In this document: positions 35,194 through 46,655 of the stretch, piece after piece
Numbering within the stretch: the stretch's first letter is position 1
How the letters are laid out: each line of letters begins with the position of its first letter
Source: Episyrphus balteatus
Lineage: Eukaryota > Arthropoda > Insecta > Diptera > Syrphidae
Length of the DNA stretch: 64,000 bases
Direction: 5' to 3'
NCBI RefSeq assembly: GCF_945859705.1
Contig: NC_079135.1
Coordinates: 24,368,501 to 24,432,500, forward strand
The notes under the pieces: model-generated
What the model was told of the DNA's origin: nothing
The model's database searches: none
What the model saw: the letters and a program-made list of their open reading frames with translations, nothing else
Program-made: the position numbers and the translations under genes

Positions 35194-37808
35194 ATTAGTC
35201 AAATATTTGGTTTTCTGCGAAAAGAAGTAGAATTGGCTTATATTTTGATAATTTGAATAGATTGTAACAGAGATTTTTAAATGAAGTAGATTTCGTTATT
35301 TTCGTGATGGTGTGAAGTAGGAAGTTTTTTTTTGAAAAAAAAAAGAAGTAAATCTATTCAATTGAAGTAAAGTGGTACCACTGGTCAAAGCTCTTAGACT
35401 ATCTGACATTTGACTTTGTAATTTAGGTAATACTTACATTCTTCTTCTTTATGTGTCATCACAAAAACTAATAACACCCTTGAGAAATTAGTTTAATTTT
35501 AAAGAAAACCACGTAAATAAGAACAATAAAATTGAAAGTTTCAACCTACATTTTCGTCTTTATTAGAAATTATGTTTTTCATAAATTGTAAGCCATTCAT
35601 GTTTAGAGATGAATATTAAAACTTTATACTATCTGAAAAGTTTAAATGAAATTGCAACAACTTAAGTGTTGGAAGCCAATCAATGGGTTGAATTGGAGCT
35701 ATTTTACAATAAAAACCAACCAATATCATCAGACAGCTTTTAACACTTATTTTTCGAGACTGATTTGTTCATAATAAAATAAGCTGCCTTACAGTGTCTG
35801 TGATTTTTACCTGGGGTTAAATTAAGATCCTGACAGTTTTCTTAGGTTTTTTTTTGACAAAGCAATAAGAAATCTTTCCAAGAAGGAGCCAATTCAACTT
35901 AAATTAGGTGCACGATCAATTTAATCTACTTTTTTCAATGTCAAACCTCATTTTCTTAAATCCTCTTAGGTATATCTTTCTTAGTAAAAATAACTAAATC
36001 CATAAAAACATATACATCAACTGAACCACAATCTCTAGATCCTTTTATTCAGAAAAATGCTATAGAATTAAGTTACATAACTTCCTCATCATCTTGTCTT
36101 TTATTTGTTGTGTTCTTTTTGTGAACTTTTTTAAGACTTTTCGTACCCAAACAAAACAAAAATTAATCCAAAACAAAAATGAGGTAGGAAGTAAACTCGT
36201 ATACAAGCAAAGCTTGATGTTTAAATTTTATTTTAAAGAATTAAAACATTATTTCATATGTGTTAGTTTATGTGTGTGTGTGTTTTTTAAGTTTAAGGTT
36301 GTAAGGATTCATGTAACGATGTAAACTACCTCTCCTACGTATATTTTGTCAACACAATTGGATGTGCATCTTTATGTGGAGAGAAAACATTATACGAAGA
36401 CACAGAATTTGCATAAAACAGTGACAAGGACGAAACAAAGACAAAAAACCTCCATATATTTCAGTAGCAACAAAATAAAGTATAGGTTAGGTAGTCTTGT
36501 ATAGTTTGCTCTGATGCTCATCTACTCTTCAAAAGAAAATTTCAATATTTCACGATGATGAGGAGGGGTTAGCATCAACTATACATAAAAAGGGACGAAT
36601 AGCGTGTGCACCTTTAAAAGAAAAATTGAACAAAATACCATAGGTATCCTTTTGTCTCTTCAACAATAAGAAGCAGATGAGTGCGAGCTTGAGAACAAAA
36701 CAAACGTAGGATGTAAAATAAAATGATACAACATGTCACACGTTAATTGTGATGAAAATTGTATTCGTATTTTTTTTATTGTCTTCAGCTCTCGAATCCT
36801 CAATAATATTATCAAAGAAAACTAAGGGAGGAAATTCGAATACAAAAGTGTACTAAGAACACTAGCTCTTCATCTTCAATCAAAGACACGAAACTCTTAA
36901 CTGTCTTTTGTTTTTTTTTTTTTGATTTTTTTTCCTTTAATTTGACCTTTTTTTGGTTGAGTTTTCTGCATGGTATAAAATTGCAATGTTATTTTTTTTT
37001 TTGGTTCAAAGTTTGAATTGTTAAGAAAAAGTTTTTGATTTAAAAGGACGTGGAAGCACGACTTTATGGTGGAATGTTTACTACTTAAATGCTGAAAAGT
37101 TTTATAAACTTCAAGGTTATAAAGAGTTGACATTGTGATCCATGTCTATTTCTTTTTTTTCTTGGGTTTTCAACCTTCAAACTTTAAGTTGACAATTTTT
37201 AAACTGAATCAGCAATTTTCTTTTTAAGTTAAAGGTACAATTTTAAAGCAAAAAAAAAAAAGTATTACAAAAAGTTGTGGGATTTGTTAATGTTGCAAAT
37301 TTAGATTTTAGGTTTATTCATTCAGGGTTTCATTTTGTATTGTATGTATATCATATAAATTAGAATTACAAAAAAAAATTCTTTAGTTTTCAGCATTGAT
37401 GTGGTGTAGGTACATTTGTGCATATTCAACCTCCGAAAACCGTCAAGATTACGGAAATCAATCAAAAATAGACTAGTTTTTTTTCGATATACTCCGGTTT
37501 TTTCCAATTCTTCAATATTTAGTACAGGCAAAATGAGTAAACTAAAAAAAATGTTAAACTCACGAAATTTTGCAAAACTGCTATATAGAAATGCACTTTT
37601 TTATGACAGAAATACTCTTGGAGGTTTTGTCAATTCCTCGCAAGAGGCAGTAGGTACCCCCTTTTTATTGAAGTTATACTTCTTATGGGAGGGTGGGTAT
37701 GAAAATTTACTTTTTGACAAGAATGTCAAAGGGATTATGACGCGATCACCCTGGGTAGCAGGTTGTCGTTTCACCTTTAGAGTAGGCAGTACTTTAGTAT
37801 TTAAAAAT
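35194..37808. other. Intron stretch with no recognised element
   Basis: AT-rich, becoming more complex at 37600-37800. A 147-codon frame (37416-37859) is open here but matches nothing I recognise, and its C-terminus runs into tandem repeats. It is not annotated as a gene. Confidence 0.4.
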
Positions 37809-37863
37809 GCAGTACGCCGCAGTACGGCAAACATAAAACACGCAGTACGGCAAACATAAAACA
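37809..37863. repeat. 23-bp tandem repeat, about 2.3 copies
   Basis: CGCAGTACGGCAAACATAAA (first 20 of the 23 bases) repeats exactly at 37818-37840 and 37841-37863, preceded by a partial copy from about 37809. Confidence 0.8.
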
Positions 37864-37988
37864 CGTTGCAAGTTACATGTGGCAAGTTGTATGTGGCAAG
37901 TTGCATGTGGTAAGTTGCATGTGGCAAGTTGTATGTGCCAAGTTGCATGTGGCAAGTTGCATGTGGTAATTTCCATGTGGCAAGTTGC
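37864..37988. repeat. 14-bp minisatellite, about nine copies
   Basis: Degenerate tandem copies of TGGCAAGTTGCATG (variants GTATG, GGTAAG, GCCAAG). The last unit adjoins the hAT-like element at 37989 and supplies its left target duplication. The reverse-strand open frames over it (37601-38008, 37794-37976) are repeat readings. Confidence 0.85.
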
Positions 37989-39113
37989 CAGGATTGCAAA
38001 AAGCTCACATTTCAGCTCAGCTCAAATTTCTCACTTTTGAGCTAGGTACCATAGCTCAGCTCATTTGAGCTGAGCTGAAAGTGAGCGCCCCCAACTTCCA
38101 ACTATCACTCCCAAAAATTGCTCTCAAGCGGTTTGGCTTCCAGAAGCGTTCAAAGATTCGGGCATTTTTCGAAAAAAAATTTTACCCCAACTTTCAAACG
38201 CGATTTTCTCGGAATTTTGAAAAAAAATCGAAAAACCGGATTATACCACTATCGGGTAGCTGAGAATATATAAGCTTTCATATGGCACCACTCCCCTGTC
38301 TCTAGATCAAAGCGTTCAGCTCCCTGAAGTTTTTTCGCGCCCCCAACATCCAACGCCTATATCGCGGAATTTTGAAGAAAATGAAAAAAAAATTTGTGAT
38401 GCCAAAAGGTAGCGGGGACTCTCACCTAAATTTGGGTATAACTCCCATCCCTGTAGGTCCACGCGTTCTCAAACTGGGAAAACTTAAAAGTAAAAAAAAA
38501 ATAGGCACGATTCTGAAAAAATAGGCATGATGTGGCGGTTTAACATGGAAGGCGATTTTTTAAAAATCTGATAATGTGCAAAGCGTAGGCCCATGACACA
38601 AGCTATCATTTGGCATCACTCCCAAAAATTGCTCTCAAGCGGTTTAGCTTCCAAGAGCGTTCAAAGATTTGGGGATTTTTCGAAAAAAAAAATTTACCCC
38701 AACTTTCAAACGCGATTTTCTCGGAATTTTGAAAAAGTCGAAAAACCGGAATTTTTTTATATGATAAAAAATAGAAATATATTTACTATTATCTGTTTTA
38801 TTTATAAAAATATCCATGTGTTAAAATAATTCCATCAATAACTAGAACAAAACATCTTAAGCTATGGTGTTTTATAAAAGTTTAAAATATCTTCATATTT
38901 CATTATACTTTCCAAATAAAAATCAATGTATCCTCTCACCCATCACAGCTCAGCTCAGCTCACTTTACCTTAGCTCACCCAACAGCTCAGCTCACCGACA
39001 GCTCAGCTCAAATGAGCTGAGCTATGGTACATACCTCAAAAGTAAGCTAGCTCAAAATTTGAGCTGAGCTGTGAGCTGAGCTCAGCTCAGTTTTGAGCTT
39101 TGTAGCAACCCTG
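37989..39113. mobile_element. hAT-like non-autonomous element made of AGCTC repeats
   Basis: It begins CAGGATTGCAAAAAGCTCA and ends with the complement of CAGGGTTGCTACAAAGCTCA. The flanking octamers are CAAGTTGC (37981-37988) and CAAGTTCC (39114-39121), 7/8 identical, as for hAT 8-bp duplications, although the left flank is itself minisatellite. Both ends carry arrays of AGCTC in both orientations (38000-38080 and 38940-39100). The interior has a duplicated block of about 140 bp (38094-38237 and 38608-38752) with AAAAATTGCTCTCAAGCGGT and CCCAACTTTCAAACGCGATT. No transposase. Confidence 0.65.
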
Positions 39114-40128
39114 CAAGTTCCCTATTGCTACTACTAGTGAAGCACGCACAATTCTCATAAAATTACCATATCGCATATTTTATGCGCAATTCATTTACTT
39201 TCGTTAAGCATATACCGTACGTTCTGAACCGCACAACATGAGTAAATTTCACAGAATAAATTTAAAACTACATGGACGCAAGGAGGATGAAAGAATTAAT
39301 TTATTGTTCACTTGATAAAAATGTAAAAAACGAAGTGTGAATTAATTAATTTAATAATAGAAATTAAAAATATCAAATGAAATTCATTTACATATACTGA
39401 ATGAGAAGTATAACTTCAGTCGCGTGTACATGTGTACACACACTCTTTTTTTTTAAGTCGTGGAAACTAGGAATTGAACCCAGACCTCTGGCGTTATAGT
39501 CCATCGCACTAACCGTCGTCGCTACTAAAAAAAAAATTGATTTCGAATAAAATTTTCGTCCAAAATCTCTACATTTCTCTTGCCTCAAAAAGCACTTTTT
39601 TATTCATAATAATTTTATGACATTCATAGATTCTTGGACAACATTACTATTTTTATATAGGGCACCATTTTTTTAACTTATTTTGGGCATTAATTATTAT
39701 GTTTCCTTCACACAAAAAAAAAACACAATTTCATACGAAGGTTCATTTTGTTTTTGGTGCCGATGAAAAATTTAAGGGCTTTTTGGAACTAATTACAGAA
39801 TTCACTCTCTACTCTGAAAAAACACCCTTTTACATAACAATATTGTATAATGTCTATTTATTCTTGCTTCTTATTTCAAATGCAACATTATTACCAAATT
39901 TCATTAAGGTAACCCATCAATTTATTTTTCAATAAAAAAAAAAACCCACACATTTTTAACCCTGACATTCTTATAGAAACTTCAGATTATTTTATTTCGA
40001 ATTTAATATGGTTACTGAATTTCAATTGGGTACCATTAATATTGCTTAGTTTTAGCAATAAAACTTCCATTTCTGTATACCTTCACAAAAAACACCCTTT
40101 CACATGAAAAAAAGAATGATAGGTTAGT
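39114..40128. other. Intron stretch with one tRNA-like repeat
   Basis: AT-rich DNA. Apart from the tRNA-like sequence at 39456-39526 nothing was recognised. Confidence 0.45.
39456..39526 (-). pseudogene. tRNA-like sequence (SINE head), reverse strand
   Basis: Read on the - strand it contains GGTTAGTGCGATGGACTATA, ACGCCAGAGGTCTGGGTTC and AATTCC, with a B box (GGTTCAATTCC) and an A-box-like TAGTGCGATGG. It aligns with the copy at 7025-7086. The acceptor stem is poorly paired, so it is more likely a SINE or pseudogene than a working tRNA. Confidence 0.4.
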
Positions 40129-40637
40129 CTCATGGCCAGGGGCGTACACTCCCTTGGGGCAAGCGGGGCGGTGCCCCGGGGCCTCCGAACGACCTCAAGG
40201 CCCCCACTGGAGATAATGCAGAGAAGGAAACTGTTAGCATAAATTGAGTTACGAAGTAAATTAAAATGTATTTGAATCACTTCGGATACAAGGGACACAA
40301 ATTATGACATTCAGTGTAATGTATAATGCATTGGTAGCCACAATATATATTGATTTAATAAAAAGGTTACCCCAGGGGCCTCAAAAAAATAAATTGCTTT
40401 TTTAAAAATATTATAATTTTATCTTAGGTCCCCAAAAAATATTACTTGAAAAATCTTTGCAACCACAAAATAAAACATTAGGGGCCCCAAAAAAGCAAAA
40501 AACAACTTCAGGCCAGGGACTCCAAAAGCCTTTACTTCAGGGCGTCAAAAAAAAAATTAAATTAAAAAAAAATTTATTTTTAATTAAATTACATTTGTTG
40601 ATGGATTACTGAATATTACTTTAGGAGCCCCAAAAAA

Positions 40638-41874
40638 AGTTGTCAAAAGTGGCAATGTAACTTCTACTGGAGTTTTAAATATTAAAAATGGTCTTCAACA
40701 GGGAGCGGTGAACTCACCGATTCTCTTTAGTATTTACACCAGCGATCTGATAGGAAGTCTAACTCAGGCAATTGCGTATGTCGACGATCTAATTGCGTAC
40801 AGAACAGCTCCAAAAGTTGAGGTCATCAGAATTCTCTTGCAACGTGACTTTGACAAAATTCAGCGATATTGTGATGACTGGAAGTTGAAAATTAACTTTC
40901 AGAAATCAGAAACGATTCTATTTAGGACTCCCTTGGCTAAAGCCTCAGGGGATACGCGAAGGAACTGGCGGAAGCTGGCGATCGCTGGACCACACGGACA
41001 TCCACTGCCGAGTAAAAGTGTAGTAAAGTACCTTGGCATCTGGCTAGATCAATATCTATATTTCAATAGACATATGGATGCTGCTCTGGCCAGGGCTAGG
41101 GGAGCTTTTGCCCTGACGAAACGGCTGTTTTATAGCAGTCGGCTTGACACCAGGGTTAAGGTGATTTGCTACATGGCCCTCATCCGGCCGATGATTGTCT
41201 ATGGATGCCCTGTGTGGTTCAACGTTGCTCCATCTCAAATGGAAGAGTTTCGGGTGTTTGAGAGGCAGTTTCTTAGACGTTGCCTTGGTCTGCACAGAAC
41301 ACCCGAATCTGATTACACGCATTACTATTCCAATGAGGTTTTATACAATAGGGCCAACATAAATAGAATTGATAACTTTATGCTGAAGCTTGTTCGTGGC
41401 CACGTTTCAAGAGCGATGGCCTCTTCAAATAGCTACATTTTTGGGGCTTACTACAATAACGACGAATACTTCAAGAGTGTGTGTTTAAGCGGCTATATTC
41501 CGCCTGAGGCATTCCTCTATTTAGATAGTCGGGGGCTTGTACAGGATAGATTGGCAGTTCCGCTAATCTACCACGTCGGGCGAAGAACCGTGGACAGGCG
41601 ACTGCTGTATGACAGGGACATCCTCGCATTAGGCGGAGAAGGGCGTCTTCGGTTCAGTAGGACTATGTCCGATCGGGACCGAAGAGATAGGGTCAGGCAG
41701 GAGAACCAGTTTTGGTGGCTTCATAATAGTGTAAATAGTTAAAGTGGTCTTTGTTTTTATGCCTTGGTCGGCTTACATAGTTTTAGGTGTTTAGTTTTAA
41801 GTAGGGACAGTTGGGGTGGCACAAAAAAAAAAAAAAAAAAAAATACAAAAAAATACAAAAAAATACAAAAAAAA

Positions 41875-41918
<44 letters not shown>

Positions 41919-42261
41919 CTTGCTGTGGCTGTTCTAGTTTTTAAGTAGTTTTAATTAGTTTGTAAGTAGTTTTAATTAGTTTGTAAGTTTTTAAAATAAG
42001 AAAAAAAAATTATAAGATTCCAAGTTTTTTTTTTAAATTATTTCTTGGTGAAAAATAAAAACCATTGAAATATTAGTATAAAAATAGTTATAAGGCCGAA
42101 AGGCATTATTATTAAGAAAATTGAATTATAACTTAGAGTGCCCGTAAAGGGCCAGTAAGTTAGTTGTAAGTAATTGATAAGTAGGCTAGTTTTTATGAAT
42201 TTTTGTCTAGCTTTAAGATAGTTTTAAGTTGATGAAAAATAAAAATGAATTGAAAAGAAAA
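40638..42261 (+). mobile_element. 5'-truncated non-LTR retrotransposon inside the hAT-like element
   Basis: The insert is flanked by a 13-bp direct repeat, GAGCCCCAAAAAA, at 40625-40637 and 42262-42274. The 3' UTR (41743-42261) contains long A-runs (41823-41915), TTAAGTAGTTTTAATTAGT repeats and an A-rich tail ending GAATTGAAAAGAAAA. The host element has many similar CCCCAAAA units, which could mimic part of the duplication, but the position of the match at both junctions supports it. Confidence 0.85.
40639..41742 (+). CDS. C-terminal half of a Jockey-type reverse transcriptase
   Basis: The frame is open from the exact 5' junction of the insert (VVKSGNVTSTG...) through 367 codons to TAA. The upstream GLQQGAVNSPILFSIYTSDL and AYVDDLIAY are the RT motif before the active site and the YxDD active site. 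WKLKINFQKSETILFR, VVKYLGIWLD and RPMIVYGCPVWF are conserved downstream RT and thumb blocks. It ends RQENQFWWLHN without an RNase H domain, which fits the Jockey clade. ORF1, the endonuclease and the first half of RT are missing through 5' truncation. There are no stops or frameshifts, so it is a young insertion but dead on arrival. The antisense frame at 41056-41322 is a shadow. Confidence 0.9.
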   Translation, partial: VVKSGNVTSTGVLNIKNGLQQGAVNSPILFSIYTSDLIGSLTQAIAYVDDLIAYRTAPKVEVIRILLQRDFDKIQRYCDDWKLKINFQKSETILFRTPLAKASGDTRRNWRKLAIAGPHGHPLPSKSVVKYLGIWLDQYLYFNRHMDAALARARGAFALTKRLFYSSRLDTRVKVICYMALIRPMIVYGCPVWFNVAPSQMEEFRVFERQFLRRCLGLHRTPESDYTHYYSNEVLYNRANINRIDNFMLKLVRGHVSRAMASSNSYIFGAYYNNDEYFKSVCLSGYIPPEAFLYLDSRGLVQDRLAVPLIYHVGRRTVDRRLLYDRDILALGGEGRLRFSRTMSDRDRRDRVRQENQFWWLHNSVNS

Positions 42262-43002
42262 GAGCCCCAAAAAATATGATTTCGGGGCTCCTGAAATATT
42301 ATATGAAGGGTCCCAAAAAATAATTTTTCAGGAACCCCGTTAGTTCAGAGGCAATCAAATATTAATTTTTGGGCCCCAAAATCTATTACTAATGAGCCCA
42401 AAAATATTCATCAAATTTTCTGATGGCATGACAAATATTATTTGGAGATCCTCAAAAGCTATTACTTCAAGGGTTCAAAACAATCAAATGGAAAATTAAA
42501 TACCAATTCTGGGGCCCCAACATAAATACATCAGGGCCCAAAATAAAAACATTACGTTATTGGTGGCATTCCGAATATTACTTCAGAACAGAGGCACCAA
42601 TATTAATTCTTGGCTCCAAAAAAATTATATTATATTTTAGGGGCCTCTGAGCACTTAATTTTTAGACCCCAAAAATAATTTTTCAGAAAATCAAATGTGT
42701 ACATATTACTTCAGAAAAGAGGCCCCAAGAACTATCAATTCCAAGCTAAAAAAATTTTGTTTAAGGGGTCCCTAAATATTTAATTTTGGGGGCCCCTAGT
42801 ACAAGTAAGTATAGCAAAGTGCATTACAAACATATTAAAACATTAAAATAAACCTAAAAATAAATAAGCCATACAAAAAAATGTATGGCGTACCTATACG
42901 CACTTTTTTTTATATCTAAGGGGCCCCCAAATATCAAAGGGGCCCTAAGATTTAGTCTTGGCCCGGGGCCCCGGCGACTCAACGTACGCCACTGCTCATG
43001 GC

Positions 43003-44906
43003 AAATAACACATTTTTGATAAAGTTCGTAAGGGTACAATTATCATACCATTGATTTTATCGAACTTATCAATAACTTTCCTTGTTTCTCAAAAAAGCAC
43101 ACTTTCATCAAAAATACGTGTATAAATAAATGAAAAATTTTGTTTACCAATTTTCACTGAAGTATCATTTTGGTTTTTTTTTTGTACTAATTCTAAATTT
43201 CATTTTATCTTTAAAATTTATATTCAAGTTAATTTTGTACACTCTTTATATTCTCAATTCTCATAAGAAACGAAACTTTTTCACCAAGTTTGAAAAACAA
43301 AATTTATTTCAGCTGTTACGAAACCTTTCCCAAACATAACTCAACGCTACAAAAAAAAAAAAAACACCCTTAAACTTAAAACATCGCAGCGATCATGACC
43401 AATTTAAAATACCTTGTTTTGATAAAGATCTATTGGTTTTTAAAAAAATACTTAACCTATAATCCCATTTATCTTCCAAAATACAGGTCCCTTGCATTTT
43501 AAACAAGTACCTATTTAAATTGCCTACACCAAAATTGTTCGAGATCAACATTTGGTTAATCTCAAAAGAAATTAAAATGCCTATCATATAGGCACCCCAA
43601 ACCTTCTAAACTTAACTCTAATAAATGTGCCATTGTAAATAAAGTCAAAATACAAAATAACTAGACAAACACAAAGCTTGCACAGCTCAGAGTGTGTGGC
43701 GGGATTGAAAGGATGGAAACAAAACCACATAATATAGATAACTGCACTGCCAACACATTTCAGCTATTCAAAGCTCTTTCTGCTAATTCGGTTCAAGGCA
43801 ATAGATCGTAAATTATTAAGCCCTCTCCTCCTCTTTCTCCATGTAAGTAATAGAAAGATGGTGTAAACGTTAAAGCACCATAAACGTTACTACTCGCAAA
43901 AGCCAACAAGCACCATAGATGTCACAGAATTAATTGTGACAAAAAGTAATTAATGTTTATTTGACTTAACTACTCCTAGGGAATTAGTGCTCTAAGGCAG
44001 AAATGTTATTGCTTTAAAACAAAAAAAAGATTCAGGAAAGTCTAGAATATTTATATGAAAGGGGGGGATGACAAACAAAAATTTTACGCTTTGTAAACTC
44101 TCGACTAATGACTGTAATCATTTTTCTTTTCTTTTTTTTTTCAAAAAATACACCAACATACACCAACGTGTATTAGTTAAAGTCATACAAAATTGATAAC
44201 AACAAAATAACAAAGTTTTGAGGGTTAGACAATGTTTTGTTGAGGGTAAGAGAGGGTGTAAAACTCTGACAAACGATAGTTTCAATTAGTGACAAATACA
44301 TTTTCATTAATTTAGAACTTTGAATCGAAAAGGGGGTGTGTTTTATTCCAATCTAACATTTATTTTTCTTTTTTTATTATAAAACATTTAGTGACTTTTG
44401 ATATTTCAATTGGCTTGCAATCTCTATGCAACTCTAAGAATTGAATAGATATTTCAAATGAAAATGTTGTGATTGCAAATTGAATCAGAAAGTGCACCAT
44501 TGCAAGGTTCAATGATGCTTCATTGTTGCTCTAAGTGCAATTTCATTTTACATCATCAATGAGGCAAGTATATACGAATAATTTTATGCATGGGTGATGA
44601 CTGATGATGTATCTCGTAGGTGGGTTTGGGTACTACCTCAATGTATTGCAGTTAGCTTTTTTTTCTTTTTTTTTTTATATAATCTCATCACAGTTTTATA
44701 TAAAAAATAAATTGGTAAATAAAACTAAACACTTTGCACCAAAAATAAAAAAATTAACCTAAAAAAAAACCTTAAAATTAAATTTAAAATTAAAATTTTA
44801 AAATTAAAGTTAAATAAAATGCACGACCTGGTCGCACGTACTTGATTTCTTATAGTATTTATAAACAAAAATTTTAATTTAATTTTTTCATTAATTTTAT
44901 AAGAAA
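43003..44906. other. Intron stretch with nothing recognised
   Basis: AT-rich DNA with moderate complexity at 43670-43960. No element or reliable open frame. Confidence 0.5.
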
Positions 44907-45700
44907 CTAGCTGACCCGGCGGACTTCGTTCCGCATTTTTCTAGTATTTATTTCCAATTTTTGGCTTTGTAATGTGTTAACCTTTTCCAATACAAAAAAA
45001 AATCGGGCCACAACTTGATATATGGAGCACAAACATACAATTGTATAAAGTATTAAAAAACGCAAACCATTTGTTTGACAGCTATTATAATTTTAATTGG
45101 AATGTGTACCTACTAAGTTTCATTAATATTATTATTAAAGTATAACAACATAAATCTTCAGCGGAAAGCAAAATAGTGCTATGTCCTTAACAGATTCTAT
45201 GGAGTTATTATAATTTTGCTTTCCAGGTGATATGTATGTTGTATGCATGCCACTGTTTTTTTCTGGTATTGGCACGGGTTTTTTGCGTCAAATAGTAAAA
45301 AAATGTTTTTTAAAACAAAATCTTATGTGTCTCGAACTCCTTTCAATCACTTGCAATCGCTACTTAAATTTGATATTTTTTGGCTATTTAGGAAATTCAA
45401 AAAGTAGGGATCTTTTTTTGTGAATTGTAAAAAAACCGACTTAAAATGAAAAGATTCCGTCTTAATTATATGCATACGTCTAAATATTAAAATATTTTCT
45501 TAAAAAGATTAAATCATTTTTAATTAATGTGGAAATTGCATTAATAAATTGGTAGTTGAAACAACTTAAACAAATTTTAAGTTTCAGTTTATCATACCAA
45601 TTTTCAATAGCTTAGTTATTTCCTCAATTTTAATTGAGGAAATAACATTTTAAAGAATTAAATCATGTTTGTTTTTATTAGCCTTGAATATGAGCTCTTT

Positions 45701-46097
45701 GAACCCCAAATATTGAATTTGTTCATAAGTTGACAGCAGCGCTACGTACCAGGTTCAACTAAAAAACAGAACCTGTCTCGAATGAACCTTATCAAACGCA
45801 AAAAATTTCATAAAAGTCTATACAGCCGTTCGGACTCCAAATATGGAATTTAATTATAACTTGAAAACAGCGCCACTTACCGGATAAAATTATAAAACAA
45901 CACCTGTAACGGATAGACCTTATCACATACACAAAATTTCACAAAAATCTGTCCAGTTATTCGACCCCAAATATGGAATTTGCCTATAACTTGACAGCAA
46001 CGCCACCTACAGGGTCCAATTATAAAACAAAACCTGTTTCGGATGGACCTTTTCACATACATTTCACACAAAATTTCAGAAAAATCTGTCTAGTCGT
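45701..46097. repeat. Three tandem units of about 129 bp inside the Helitron
   Basis: The units start near 45701, 45832 and 45961. Each carries a CCCCAAATAT(T/G)GAATTT-like start, a TTGACAGCA(A/G)CGCCAC-like block and an ACAAAATTTCA.AAAA.TCT end. The copies are diverged by roughly a quarter to a third. Confidence 0.7.
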
Positions 46098-46407
46098 TTA
46101 GGAATAGGGTCACAAATATATATATTACATACAAACGATAACTCTGATTGATGACACCTTGCATAACGGTGTCATACACATACTTTTGTTGATCGTTTAA
46201 CATCAGGACATTGGTTTGCACAAATATTTTTAATTTATTCAATGTAATTGTATTGCCTTTCGCGTAGTATTTCTGATCAAGAACATCTTGGTCTGCACGA
46301 TTTGGAACAACCAATCCTAACTGTGCCAATGCTTTACTCGCAATAATCAAACACGTGTCCTCAATGAAGATCAGAGATTGAATATACATTTTATTTGTGC
46401 AGTCCAT
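46090..46407 (-). pseudogene. Helitron Rep/helicase fragment
   Basis: On the - strand the frame reads MDCTNKMYIQSLIFIEDTCL, then SKALAQLGLVVPNR, FVQTNVLMLNDQQKYVYDTV. This matches the characteristic stretch of Helitron helicases just upstream of the Walker A motif (IED.C....K.L..LG.P.PNR ... LN..Q..VYD.V). It breaks off at about GVINQ before the P-loop and runs into unrelated repeat sequence. The first 15 residues of the longer frame from 46452 belong to the MITE at 46409-46655, not to the helicase. Confidence 0.7.
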
Positions 46408-46408
46408 A

Positions 46409-46655
46409 TCGTCGGTCTCATAAGGAAACCTCGTAACTCCACTTTTTTTCAAAAATGACTTTTGAATGCCATTCTTTAGAAAATATGTCAGCGGAGCAAC
46501 CCAGAAAATTTGGGGTCATTCCAAAAACTCTAAATAGACTTAAATTCAAATTTTGCACAGCGCGTTTCTTCCCACTCTGTTGTTTGTTTACTCTTTCGTC
46601 TCTCCTGTAAAATTTTGATTTTGGGAGTTACGAGGTTTCCTTATGAGGCCGACGA
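46409..46655. mobile_element. MITE of TCGTCGG type nested in the Helitron
   Basis: TCGTCGGTCTCATAAGGAAA and CCTCGTAACTCC at the left are mirrored at the right with one mismatch in about 32. TA flanks both sides (46407-46408, 46656-46657). It is 247 bp and non-coding. Size, TA duplication and first eight bases match the element at 59927-60177. Confidence 0.75.

Larger units (their letters stand above)
40137..42994. mobile_element. hAT-like element with nested LINE, perfect 8-bp TSD
   Basis: It begins CAGGGGCGTAC and ends GTACGCCACTG (10/11 inverted match). The flanking octamer CTCATGGC is identical on both sides (40129-40136, 42995-43002), the hAT hallmark. Removing the LINE at 40639-42261 and its duplication leaves about 1.2 kb. 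The body is two dozen or so degenerate GGGGCCCCAAAAAATATTAC-like units in both orientations, without a transposase frame, so it depended on a transposase supplied elsewhere. Confidence 0.85.

Noticed and set aside
37416..37859. 147-codon + frame in moderately complex sequence
   Set aside because: No recognised domain, no splice sites framing it, and its C-terminal part runs into a 23-bp tandem duplication. It remains possible that it is an old repeat-derived fragment.
37601..38008. Antisense frames with repeated LPHATCHMQLATYN peptides
   Set aside because: They are readings of the 14-bp minisatellite, with no start context or independent evidence.
41056..41322. Antisense frame inside the reverse transcriptase
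   Set aside because: It is a shadow of the + strand RT frame, which carries all conserved motifs.
46409..46452. N-terminal 15 residues of the helicase frame (MKKSGVTRFPYETDD) as part of the Helitron protein
   Set aside because: These codons lie inside the nested TCGTCGG MITE, so they are not helicase sequence.
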